DNA of 14,771 bases. Origin: Coriobacteriales bacterium. GTDB lineage: Bacteria > Actinomycetota > Coriobacteriia > Coriobacteriales > UBA8131. A program made the position numbers and the translations under genes. Below the pieces are notes generated by a model. It was not told the origin of the DNA. It saw only the letters and a list, made by a program, of their open reading frames with translations, and ran no database searches. How positions within the stretch are numbered: the stretch's first letter is position 1; each line of letters opens with the position of its first letter. The stretch lies in NCBI GenBank assembly GCA_031268525.1, contig JAIRXA010000159.1:1-14771 (forward strand). Reading direction: 5' to 3'. Shown here one piece after another: positions 7,799-13,286 of the stretch.

Positions 7799-8005
7799 TT
7801 ACAGCCTCCATTTCTGCTTATCGAGGATATAGACACCGGATGGATCATTGCCAACATTCGGTAGTGTGTGGGCCTTATCTCCCGCCGCGGCCACCAACCT
7901 GGATACTTCACTGTCGGGGTCATCAAGATCCCCAAAATGCAGTGCTTTGCCCGTGCAGGCACTTACGCACTCAGGTTGTCCACCAGCAGCAATCAGCTGC
8001 TGACA
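7799..8005 (-). pseudogene. dmsB: dmsB 3' fragment (electron-transfer 4Fe-4S subunit), 5' two-thirds missing
   Basis: In the frame ending TAA 7799-7801, 68 residues can be read that are clearly the end of a DmsB-type ferredoxin subunit. They open with a Cys (codon 8003-8005), then QQLIAAGGQPECVSACTGKA, holding the last two cysteines of a CxxC...PxCVxxCP-like cluster, then LHFGDLDDPDSEVS and a C-terminus ending DKQKWRL. DmsB proteins are about 200 residues, so the first two-thirds, with most cluster ligands, are missing. Upstream the sequence switches to a DUF2800-type nuclease in another frame. No start codon belongs to this fragment. It is either the 3' piece of a gene split by an element, with the 5' piece outside the window, or the product of a deletion or a misassembly. 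Confidence 0.88.
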
Positions 8006-8930
8006 CGGCGCCGGCCACGGCATCTTTGTCCGAGTAGCGCCTGTTGGAGCGCCCCTCGACGAGCTTGAAGCCGGGCCATTCCTTCCCGTGGTTGATCGCT
8101 GCGTCGAGCGCGTATGCCTTGATGTCGTTTGCCCACGAGGTGATGTCGTCGAGCTTGCCGAGGATGCCGCCAATCTCTTCGTCGGTGAGGATGGGAGGCA
8201 TGGCGAACTCGTACTTGGCGAGCGACAGCTTCTCTTCAGCCCGCGCACGGCACCTTGCCTCGGCGCGGCAGAACCGGCAATGTTCGCCGGGCTCGTACTC
8301 GCCGCCGCCCTCGAACGCGAGTACCGCCTTCGGCAGCAGCACGTCCTGTGCCCAGAGGTAGAGATCTGCCTTCGGCACCGACCACGTTGCGACGTTCTCG
8401 CGACGCGGCTGGTAGATGGTCATTGTCACCTCGTTGATGTCATAGAGCGGGTCGAATGCCTCAAGGGCTCCGAGTGCATAAAGCATCATTTGCGGGTTGC
8501 CTTCGGCCTCGACCACGACGCCCATCCCGTATTTCAGGTCAATGATGTGGAGCGTCCCGTCGGCGATGACGATGGAATCCCCCGTGCCGAAGCCGCCCTC
8601 GACGTATCGGGAGAAGTCGAGCCGTTGCTCGATGAGCACGAGGGGGTCAGGGCAGGACAGGCGCGCTTGCTTGACCGTCTCCGTCACGAACTCGACGTAG
8701 CCGTTCGTATAGGCATCCATCTCGTCGCTCTCGTATTTGGAGACTGGCTTGCGTGAGCGCATCTTCAGAGCCTTGCGCAGCTTGTGCTCCGCGAGCTCAT
8801 GCGCCGCCGTGCCTTCTGCAGCCGCCTCGCTGACGTTCTCGTCGAACTCGGACTCGAGTCGCGCCGAAGGGGTGCAGGTAAGCCACCTATGTGCGCCGGA
8901 TGCCGACAATAGAGTGTGCTTCTTAACCAT
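7971..8930 (-). CDS. DUF2800-type PD-(D/E)XK nuclease of phage/integrative elements, C-terminus truncated
   Basis: The start chosen is ATG 8930 (MVKKHTLLSASGAHRWL, the usual opening of this family); an ATG six codons earlier is unlikely. The 319-residue product is a RecB/Cas4-like nuclease. Visible are EGTAAHELAEHK (39-50), GTGDSIV (D118), HIIDLKYG (D131, K133), Q147 in NPQMMLYALG, and a cysteine cluster C218/C221/C227 (HCRFCRAEARC) with C19 or C93 as a possible fourth ligand. It is a usual member of phage and ICE replication modules, normally followed by an ssDNA-binding DUF2815 gene and a DNA polymerase; here neither follows. Family-like sequence runs to about 'YSDKDAVAGAVSAA' (299-312) and then ends in DCCWWTT, out of frame over dmsB. 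About 50-70 residues are missing. Its start overlaps the preceding stop by eight bases. Confidence 0.85.
   Translation of the reverse strand: MVKKHTLLSASGAHRWLTCTPSARLESEFDENVSEAAAEGTAAHELAEHKLRKALKMRSRKPVSKYESDEMDAYTNGYVEFVTETVKQARLSCPDPLVLIEQRLDFSRYVEGGFGTGDSIVIADGTLHIIDLKYGMGVVVEAEGNPQMMLYALGALEAFDPLYDINEVTMTIYQPRRENVATWSVPKADLYLWAQDVLLPKAVLAFEGGGEYEPGEHCRFCRAEARCRARAEEKLSLAKYEFAMPPILTDEEIGGILGKLDDITSWANDIKAYALDAAINHGKEWPGFKLVEGRSNRRYSDKDAVAGAVSAADCCWWTT
7984..8002. repeat. Perfect palindrome at the dmsB/DUF2800 junction
   Basis: CAGCAGC (7984-7990), AATCA, GCTGCTG (7996-8002) form a 7-bp perfect inverted repeat with a five-base loop. It overlaps the interval where the reading changes from dmsB to the nuclease gene. 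It could be a crossover site, a template-switch hairpin or chance. Confidence 0.6.
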
Positions 8931-9234
8931 TGCCCAGCACCTCTGCATCCGCGAGTAGTGCTTCGTACCGCTCGGGGTTAATCTCGGAGAGCTTGCCCGC
9001 GCCGTGCTTCAGCAGGAGCTCCCGAACCTCGGCTGTGTAGCCGTCCCGGCTCTTCTCCGCGAGCACCCCGCGCACTTCTTCAAGTGAAACCGCCTTGGCG
9101 TCCTGCGGCGGCTTCGTCTCTGCCAGAGGGGTGGACTTCCCACCGTCTCCCACAGGAGCGTCGAGCCCTGCGAGGATGTCCCGCACCCGGCTGAGGTTCG
9201 TGGCCAGTTCTTCCAATAACTCAGTTCTGCTCAT
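8923..9234 (-). CDS. Small phage-type protein preceding DUF2800 (often mislabelled 'Rrp5-like')
   Basis: The 103-residue acidic, mainly helical protein starts at ATG 9234 with AAGGAG upstream. The N-terminal helix (MSRTELLEELATNLSRVRDI) is separated by a Gly/Pro-rich linker from a C-terminal segment, EVRGVLAEKSRDGYTAEVRELLLKHG... This segment resembles the short proteins that stand just before DUF2800 nucleases in Firmicutes and Actinobacteria prophages and integrative elements, sometimes annotated as 'rRNA biogenesis protein rrp5' without support. Its stop overlaps the nuclease start, and its start overlaps the preceding stop by 14 bases, so the three genes are translationally coupled. A role in the same DNA-processing complex is plausible. 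No catalytic motif is seen. Confidence 0.7.
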   Translation of the reverse strand: MSRTELLEELATNLSRVRDILAGLDAPVGDGGKSTPLAETKPPQDAKAVSLEEVRGVLAEKSRDGYTAEVRELLLKHGAGKLSEINPERYEALLADAEVLGNG

Positions 9235-9436
9235 GTTCCGATTTCTCCTTCCCTGACCTCCCGAATTTCGACCGTCTCGACCGAATCGCCGGGGTTACCA
9301 CGATTAGGCCGACCTTCTCGCCGAACAAGACGTTCAGCAGCTTGTTCCGCAGGCATAGCCTTCCGCTTTTCAGCACGGGGTCTCGGATGCCTCCGGGCGT
9401 GGCCACATTGATGGTGACCTTGTGTTTCAGACCCAT
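9221..9436 (-). CDS. Small hypothetical protein of the element's early operon
   Basis: The 71-residue basic protein (MGLKHKVTINV...) starts at ATG 9436. That start is supported by a strong AAAGGAGG seven bases upstream; the longer frame from 9475 has no such site. The first 50 residues look like a small beta-rich domain (KVTINVATPG..., VGLIVVTPAIRSR). The tail is charged (RRSKFGRSGKEKSEHEQN). I do not recognise the family. It sits between the sigma-like regulator and the protein that precedes DUF2800, overlapping the latter by 14 bases, so it probably belongs to the same DNA-processing module. Confidence 0.65.
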   Translation of the reverse strand: MGLKHKVTINVATPGGIRDPVLKSGRLCLRNKLLNVLFGEKVGLIVVTPAIRSRRSKFGRSGKEKSEHEQN

Positions 9437-9509
9437 TCGTCTGCCTCCTTTCCGGGAGCGGCGCATCCGCCCCACAGGGATATGCGACGGATGTGTGAAA
9501 TTCGAACCG

Positions 9510-10013
9510 CTATTCGGAGAAGAATTTTTCGAGGTCTGAGATAAACTGCTTGTGGCGCTTGCGAATCATCGTCTCGGACACACCGTCCTCGGCTGCGATG
9601 CTCACGTTGGTACGCCTGCCCTTGTAGACGCGCTCATAGAGCGACCGCATCTCCTGCGAAAGCCCCTCGATGAACTCCTCCACCATCTCCATCCACCGCT
9701 CTTGCTCGACGGCGTCAATTTCGGCAAGGAGGATGGTCTCGGGGTTGAGGGAGGAGTCGGCAAGCCAAGGATTGATGTCGTCGAACCCCTCTTCGCCGTC
9801 GTCGGAGCCGTATGCCTCATATCTGGCAGGGCAGCCATAGTCCTCGCGGCGCCCAGCATCGACCTCTTCATCGTCGATAGAGTGGAGGAGCAGGATGTCG
9901 GCTTCCGTGACGCCGTTCACTCCAGGGTGTAGCTCAACGGCGATGCTGCCGTCGGCATTGTAATAACGGTAGGTTGTGCGGTTCTTCTCCGCAGTCTTAA
10001 AACGTCTTGTCAT
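9510..10013 (-). CDS. Sigma-70 region 4-like phage/ICE transcriptional regulator
   Basis: The 167-residue protein starts at ATG 10013. The N-terminus (YRYYNADGSIAVELHPG, then 'GVTEADILLLHSIDDEEV') is the conserved opening of sigma-like proteins from integrative elements and prophages of Gram-positive anaerobes. The middle is acidic. The C-terminal part (118-160) is a sigma region 4-type helix-turn-helix: 'LSQEMRSLYERVY', then 'NVSIAAEDGVSETMIRKRHKQFISDLEKFF'. No sigma region 2 is present, so it is either a region-4-only factor that works with host RNA polymerase or an ArpU-like late activator. A hairpin covers its ribosome binding region, and a large inverted repeat lies further upstream, so its expression may be controlled after transcription starts. 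Confident as an HTH regulator; the exact class is inferred. Confidence 0.78.
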   Translation of the reverse strand: MTRRFKTAEKNRTTYRYYNADGSIAVELHPGVNGVTEADILLLHSIDDEEVDAGRREDYGCPARYEAYGSDDGEEGFDDINPWLADSSLNPETILLAEIDAVEQERWMEMVEEFIEGLSQEMRSLYERVYKGRRTNVSIAAEDGVSETMIRKRHKQFISDLEKFFSE

Positions 10014-10014
10014 T

Positions 10015-10037
10015 GTTTGGCCTTTCCGGGGCCAAAC
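10015..10037 (-). promoter_or_regulatory. Hairpin sequestering the sigma-like gene's ribosome binding site
   Basis: On the minus strand GTTTGGCC, CCGGAAA, GGCCAAAC form a perfect 8-bp stem with a seven-base loop that ends one base before the ATG at 10013. The only Shine-Dalgarno-like sequence (GGAAAGG) lies in its loop and 3' arm, so folding should limit initiation. Confidence 0.6.
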
Positions 10038-10050
10038 GCGAAAGACGAAA

Positions 10051-10140
10051 GAGCCGGGCGCTTACGAAACGCAAATGGCCGGGTGGGTACGAATCACGCT
10101 TCGTAACTCACCCGGCCATTCGGTAGCTCGCGCTCGGCTC
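10051..10140. repeat. 90-base nested inverted repeat (terminator, attenuator or origin-like structure)
   Basis: The outer arms 10051-10061 and 10130-10140 match at 10 of 11 positions (the other is a G-T wobble). The inner arms AATGGCCGGGTG (10074-10085) and CACCCGGCCATT (10109-10120) are perfect, and TACGAA/TTCGTA (10088-10093 / 10100-10105) pairs inside. TTACGAA (10062-10068) could instead pair with TTCGTAA (10100-10106), which would give an alternative fold. It fills most of the 159-base gap between the 47-residue peptide gene and the sigma-like gene. No long T-run follows on either strand. Confidence 0.7.
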
Positions 10141-10172
10141 CATTGCTCGGTGTGAACTGGTATTGGCTTGTG

Positions 10173-10316
10173 TTACTTCTTCTTCGACGGTCGCGTCTGC
10201 GACAGGGCGCTGCCCGCGACTGACTTGGTCTTGGCGCTGGTGCGCCCGTCCCTGAGCAGCGACGATGCCTTGCGGGCGACGCCACTCGAGGTCTGCTTCG
10301 GATTGCTCTTAGCCAT
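10173..10316 (-). CDS. Short basic peptide of mobile elements (47 residues)
   Basis: ATG 10314-10316 is preceded by AAGGAGGTG at ideal spacing, and the frame ends TAA 10173-10175. The peptide begins MAKSNPKQTSSGVARKASSL and continues through 'RTSAKTKSVAGSALSQTRPSKKK'. It is Lys/Ser/Ala-rich with a net positive charge. Very similar short proteins, with a 'SGVA-x-KA-x-x-L' start and 'K-x-x-AGSALSQ' end, are common in the early operons of phages and integrative elements of gut Gram-positives; this is recalled, not searched. The function is unknown. Nucleic-acid binding is possible from the charge. It lies between the zinc-ribbon peptide and the structured gap before the sigma-like gene. Confidence 0.75.
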   Translation of the reverse strand: MAKSNPKQTSSGVARKASSLLRDGRTSAKTKSVAGSALSQTRPSKKK

Positions 10317-10368
10317 GCTTTTCACCTCCTTCCGCTTCAACTGTCACCATCTCGTGGACACCAGCCCG

Positions 10369-10521
10369 CTATGCGGACTTCATGGTGGATTCCTTGGTGC
10401 AGGGAACCGAGACCACTTTCTTGCAGTGTGGGCACTTGAGCTCGATACTAACCCTGTCTTTCGGGAGACAGGTGATATCGAACGCGCGCTTGCCACAGTT
10501 AGGGCACTTCATCTTTGTCAT
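10369..10521 (-). CDS. Zinc-ribbon peptide (50 residues, CPNC/CPHC)
   Basis: ATG 10519-10521 is preceded by AAAGGAGG, and the frame ends TAG 10369-10371. The 50-residue product has CPNCGKRAFD near its start and KCPHCKK at 29-35, with four cysteines (C6, C9, C30, C33) arranged as a zinc ribbon; C18 and C41 are additional. Small proteins like this are frequent first genes of prophage or element early operons (Com-like), but its target is unknown. It is the first gene after the XRE/ImmA unit's terminator, and a repeated operator half-site stands just upstream. Confidence 0.78.
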   Translation of the reverse strand: MTKMKCPNCGKRAFDITCLPKDRVSIELKCPHCKKVVSVPCTKESTMKSA

Positions 10522-10553
10522 CGCATCAACCTCCTTTCTATATCGCTAACACG

Positions 10554-10577
10554 CTACTCCGCTTTTTAGCGAAGTAG
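10554..10577. promoter_or_regulatory. Operator dyad before the early operon
   Basis: CTACTCCGCT (10554-10563), TTTT, AGCGAAGTAG (10568-10577) form an inverted repeat matching at nine of ten positions. The right arm is identical to the half-site in the XRE repressor's own leader (11745-11754, opposite strand). This supports binding by the repressor encoded at 11325-11705. A TTGACT -35-like box is at 10580-10585 (minus strand), but no good -10 stands 16-18 bases from it. Confidence 0.6.
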
Positions 10578-10583
10578 AAAGTC

Positions 10584-10612
10584 AAAAAAATATGAGCCTC
10601 TATACCGCTCAT
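10584..10612 (-). terminator. Intrinsic terminator after the XRE-ImmA unit
   Basis: On the minus strand ATGAGC, a nine-base loop, GCTCAT, A, then TTTTTTT: a six-base stem directly followed by seven T residues (10584-10590), five bases after the stop codon of the ImmA-like gene. The T-run overlaps the TTGACT box of the next transcription unit. Confidence 0.7.
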
Positions 10613-10616
10613 CACG

Positions 10617-11318
10617 TCACCTTATTAGCCCAAGTTCAGACATGCGGATTTCCGCTGCCTGCTTGGACACGGAATAGAAGGCAGCCATCTGCTCGATGAG
10701 CCATTTGTCGGGCGGCATCAGCCCCGCTTTGATGAATGCGTTCTCTTGGCTTTTGTCAAGCAGCCGGTCGAACACGGTCTTTACGGTCTGGATGGGCATG
10801 AGGATCCGCGGCGCGATGCCTCGTGCCTGCCACTCCATCCAGTCCTCGTCTGACCATCTGCCTTGCTGGGATTCATCCGGCTCATCGGCGGGGCAGACGA
10901 ACTTTTCAATAGGCTGGACGGCGTTTAGGATGTGATAGTTGCGGTGCTTGTGCCAATGGAGTGCTTCGTGCGCCATCGTGTTGTGCAGGCAGCCGACGTT
11001 GCGCTTCGCGAGCGTGTCAGGGTCGATAATCATCGTGCCGTATCTGACTTTGATTTCCCGGTATTCGTCATTCTCCTTGTTGTAGATTTCCGCCAGCCCC
11101 GTTGTGAAGCACATCATGCCGAGAACGCTGAAGTCCTCCGTCAACCGATGCTCGTGGATACGGAGCCCCATTTTCTTCTTGGCAATATGCTCAATCGGCA
11201 CAGCCGACGGCGTGGTCAGCGCATCCGGCCAATATTTCTGGAGAAACTCCGTGGCCTCGTCGTCGAACTGTGCTTTGCTGATACGGGGAACGTACCCCAA
11301 CTTGAGGATGTCATTCAT
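10617..11318 (-). CDS. ImmA/IrrE family metallopeptidase
   Basis: The 233-residue protein starts at ATG 11318; a TTG two codons earlier (11324) is also in frame. AAGGGG stands nine bases upstream, inside the end of the XRE gene. The zinc-protease motif HEALHWH (H117, E118, H121) lies in 'NTMAHEALHWHKH', and E162 in 'MEWQARGIAPRILMP' fits the third ligand of the ImmA family. The C-terminal part (about 205-233) looks like a small HTH-type helix pair ('FYSVSKQAAEIRMSELGLI'), common in this family. By analogy with ImmA of ICEBs1, it probably cleaves the XRE repressor encoded immediately upstream and so induces the element. Partner and role are inferred from order; the family call is firm. Confidence 0.9.
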   Translation of the reverse strand: MNDILKLGYVPRISKAQFDDEATEFLQKYWPDALTTPSAVPIEHIAKKKMGLRIHEHRLTEDFSVLGMMCFTTGLAEIYNKENDEYREIKVRYGTMIIDPDTLAKRNVGCLHNTMAHEALHWHKHRNYHILNAVQPIEKFVCPADEPDESQQGRWSDEDWMEWQARGIAPRILMPIQTVKTVFDRLLDKSQENAFIKAGLMPPDKWLIEQMAAFYSVSKQAAEIRMSELGLIR

Positions 11319-11324
11319 ACGCAA

Positions 11325-11705
11325 TTACCCCTTGTCGATATCCTCGACGACCTTTTTCCAAAAGTCGTCACCGAGATTCTTCTCGTTTGCGCGTCGCAGG
11401 GCGACACGGACGTGCGGGATATCCTCGTTCATGAGGTACTCCGGCAAGTCCGGTGCCGCCTCGTCGCGCTCGCGCCCTGCGAGGTCAAACATCTCCGCCC
11501 GCTCGTCAGGCGTCAGCTTGAGCAGGCCGGCGATTTTCTCAAGCATCCTCATCTCCGGGGGGTTGCGGCGCCCCTTGATGATGTCCGACAGGTATGTCGC
11601 GGTCGTGCCCATCGCCGCCGCGATGTCCTTGAGCATGATGTCACCGCCGCCAGCCGCCCTGCCTCTGCGCTTTTCGTCTATGTACCTTCCAAAATCTCCG
11701 TTCAT
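11325..11705 (-). CDS. XRE-family repressor paired with the ImmA-like protease
   Basis: The 126-residue cytoplasmic DNA-binding protein starts at ATG 11705 with AAAGGAG upstream. The helix-turn-helix spans about 24-66 (MLKDIAAAMGTTATYLSDIIKG..., then 'RMLEKIAGLLKLTPDERAEM'). A C-terminal linker at 80-126 probably holds the protease-sensitive or oligomerisation part. It is followed directly by the ImmA-like gene, the standard ImmR-ImmA arrangement. Its promoter (11767-11795) and a dyad in the leader (11734-11755) are visible, and the dyad suggests autorepression. Unusually, the presumed target operon lies downstream on the same strand rather than diverging. Confidence 0.88.
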   Translation of the reverse strand: MNGDFGRYIDEKRRGRAAGGGDIMLKDIAAAMGTTATYLSDIIKGRRNPPEMRMLEKIAGLLKLTPDERAEMFDLAGRERDEAAPDLPEYLMNEDIPHVRVALRRANEKNLGDDFWKKVVEDIDKG

Positions 11706-11733
11706 CGTCTTGCTCCTTTCTTTCCTCTCTGAA

Positions 11734-11755
11734 AAGCGAAACCGCTACTTCGCTT
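11734..11755. promoter_or_regulatory. Operator in the XRE gene leader
   Basis: AAGCGAA (11734-11740), eight bases, TTCGCTT (11749-11755) form a perfect inverted repeat. It contains the minus-strand half-site AGCGAAGTAG (11745-11754), which recurs before the zinc-ribbon gene. It is placed just downstream of the expected transcription start, suiting a roadblock or repressor site. Confidence 0.6.
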
Positions 11756-11766
11756 ATCTGCTAATT

Positions 11767-11795
11767 AGTGTACTACGGGACTATGTGCCTGTCAA
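11767..11795 (-). promoter_or_regulatory. Promoter of the XRE-ImmA unit
   Basis: On the minus strand TTGACA (11790-11795) is followed by a 17-base spacer and TACACT (11767-11772). This is a near-consensus housekeeping promoter about 60 bases upstream of the repressor start codon. Confidence 0.8.
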
Positions 11796-11799
11796 CAAT

Positions 11800-11825
11800 A
11801 AAAAATCACGCCCTGTAGGGCGTGA
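11800..11825 (-). terminator. Intrinsic terminator after the ASCH gene
   Basis: On the minus strand TCACGCCC, TACA, GGGCGTGA, TTTTTT: a perfect 8-bp stem with a four-base loop and six T residues, eight bases after the ASCH stop codon. It separates the GNAT/ASCH unit from the repressor promoter, whose -35 box begins four bases past the T-run. Confidence 0.88.
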
Positions 11826-11833
11826 CCGTTTTG

Positions 11834-12214
11834 CTATCTCGCCGCCTCCACGTAGGCGAATGACTGTGGAGCGCATCGCAGCCCATAGTCAGAGAGCACC
11901 TTGGGTTTTGGAAACTTCTTCACGTTGCTCAATTTGTAGGCCACAGCACGTTCCTTGCCCTCATAGTAGGCTTCGTAGAACTCCTTGCTGATGCCCGAAA
12001 GCTCGCAGGTCATCTGCCAGACGATGTCAATGGTGTCCTCGATGACCTCCTCAATCCACGCCTCTGCAACGACCATCTTCTCCGGGGCAGTCGAGTAGAT
12101 GAGGATTTTGTTGACGCTCTCGCGGCAGCGCACCTTGCGGAACTCATACTGCTTCGTCCCGCTGAGGATGTTCTCGACGTGCTCGGGGTTAATTGATAAT
12201 AACATCTGATACAT
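11834..12214 (-). CDS. ASCH-domain protein
   Basis: The start chosen is ATG 12214, nine bases after GGAGG; ATG 12220 lies only three bases from that site, and ATG 12205 is also in frame. The product of about 126 residues is one ASCH domain: opening 'MLLSINPEHVENILSGTKQYEFRK' (core 'INPEHVENIL-SG-K-YEFRK') and ending 'SDYGLRCAPQSFAYVEA'. ASCH is a small PUA-like beta-barrel predicted to bind RNA or modified nucleotides, and some members are amidohydrolases or ribonucleases. The gene overlaps the end of the GNAT/PUA-like gene and ends at a strong terminator, so the two form a two-gene unit. Domain call firm; activity unknown. Confidence 0.85.
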   Translation of the reverse strand: MYQMLLSINPEHVENILSGTKQYEFRKVRCRESVNKILIYSTAPEKMVVAEAWIEEVIEDTIDIVWQMTCELSGISKEFYEAYYEGKERAVAYKLSNVKKFPKPKVLSDYGLRCAPQSFAYVEAAR

Positions 12215-13286
12215 TGACATTACCCTCCGTCAAAATCTGCTTGAACTCATCCGACGACAATTGGACTTCCGTGGGGTATTCATTGCCGCCCGCCCAATAG
12301 CTATGCTTGTCAAGCCAATCCATGTTCACGTTGTTTCCTTCGCCGAAGTAGCCGTAGTACAGCATCTCGATGACTACGACGTTGTTGTCGTTCTGATATT
12401 TTGCGAGCAAATCGCGCTCATCGAACACGGACTTGTTGCCGATCCGTGCGAGCAGGTCTTCAAACGCCATGTTGAATTGACCTCTGGTCTTGACCAGAAT
12501 GATGTCCGTCACGATGCAATACGACGTGATGCAAGACTTGTAGCGCTTGGTACCTGTGCCGTTGTACTTCCGATAAATCAGGACAGGCTCGCCGACTTGA
12601 TAGTGGGGTGGCGTGAATTGCTTGCCGACATATATTTTCGAGATGCCGTTCGCGACGCTCAACCCGACTTGTTTTTGGAGTTCGCCTTTGAGTTCCGAGT
12701 ACGGAAACAGCGTGTCGTGATAGTAATCCTCCACGAGGACGTATCCGGCCTTTTGGAATGCGGGGTTGATGAACGGGAACGCCTTGTAGGGGTCGCTGTA
12801 ATCGACATCAACACGGCTTCGCAGGTAGACGAGCTCACCGTTTGGGTTCTTCCCAACCATCTTGAAGCCGAAGTGCTCAAACAGCCCGATGAGCAAATCG
12901 TGCTTCTCAAAGACGGTGACGTAGACCTCTTGCTGCTTACGCCGCTTCCATTGCCAGAGGATGAGTCCCAGTGCGCCCTCGCCGAGCCGCTGTCCGCGAT
13001 GCTTGGGCGCGAGCCTCAGCGTGCTGATTTTGAGTCTTGGAACGGCTGGCAACGTCTCGGTTGCCAACTCGAGTTCCTCATCCTCATCCTTCAAGGCGAT
13101 GAAAGCACCAATCCCATCGTCGTCGTCAAAGATGAGCGCCGTGTCGTTTGCCTCCGCCTTCTTTGCAAACCATGCTTCGAACCCGGTGCTGGTCGCAGTG
13201 CCGGGATAGTCTGCCTTCAGTTCGTCAAAGAAAGGGTCGCCGATGTCTATCGCTGAAAATTTCTTGAATTCGAATTTACCCGGCAT
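12189..13286 (-). CDS. GNAT acetyltransferase fused to a PUA/EVE-like domain
   Basis: The 365-residue protein starts at ATG 13286, with AGGAG ten bases upstream. Residues about 48-155 form a GNAT fold: the acetyl-CoA loop 'KHRGQRLGEGAL' (96-106), preceded by the beta-strand 'LKISTLRLAP' and followed by 'FEHFGFKMVGKN' (beta4-alpha4 region). Residues about 200-350 look PUA/EVE-like: 'HYQVGEPVLIYRKYNGTGTKRYKSCITSYCIVTDI', then 'FEDLLARIGNKSVFDERDLLAKYQ' and 'NVVVIEML' (each short motif seen in that order). Such domains read modified or structured nucleic acid. The gene precedes the ASCH gene and overlaps it, and it is transcribed divergently from the XRE-SNF2 unit. A substrate (tRNA, nucleotide or protein) cannot be named. 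Candidate toxin, RNA-modification or defence factor. Confidence 0.8.
   Translation of the reverse strand: MPGKFEFKKFSAIDIGDPFFDELKADYPGTATSTGFEAWFAKKAEANDTALIFDDDDGIGAFIALKDEDEELELATETLPAVPRLKISTLRLAPKHRGQRLGEGALGLILWQWKRRKQQEVYVTVFEKHDLLIGLFEHFGFKMVGKNPNGELVYLRSRVDVDYSDPYKAFPFINPAFQKAGYVLVEDYYHDTLFPYSELKGELQKQVGLSVANGISKIYVGKQFTPPHYQVGEPVLIYRKYNGTGTKRYKSCITSYCIVTDIILVKTRGQFNMAFEDLLARIGNKSVFDERDLLAKYQNDNNVVVIEMLYYGYFGEGNNVNMDWLDKHSYWAGGNEYPTEVQLSSDEFKQILTEGNVNVSDVIIN

Noticed and set aside
7802..8248. 149-residue minus-strand frame running from the nuclease region into the DmsB tail
   Set aside because: Its first half is an out-of-frame shadow of the nuclease. Only the part from about 8005 down is DmsB-like, so it is not a real fusion protein.
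8088..8756. 222-residue plus-strand open frame opposite the DUF2800 nuclease
   Set aside because: Antisense shadow; the minus strand carries the nuclease motifs.
10094..10285. 63-residue Arg/Pro-rich minus-strand open frame
   Set aside because: It is out of frame with the 47-residue peptide gene, which has a strong ribosome site, and it crosses the 90-base inverted repeat.
10932..11991. Long plus-strand open frames (266 and 295 residues) over the XRE-ImmA region
   Set aside because: They run through the terminator, promoter and operator of the minus-strand unit and oppose the HExxH protease and HTH gene. No domain is recognisable.
12261..13256. 331-residue plus-strand open frame opposite the GNAT gene
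   Set aside because: The minus-strand frame encodes a recognisable GNAT and PUA-like protein with promoter and ribosome site. The plus frame has a hydrophobic/charged shadow composition and no initiation signal.
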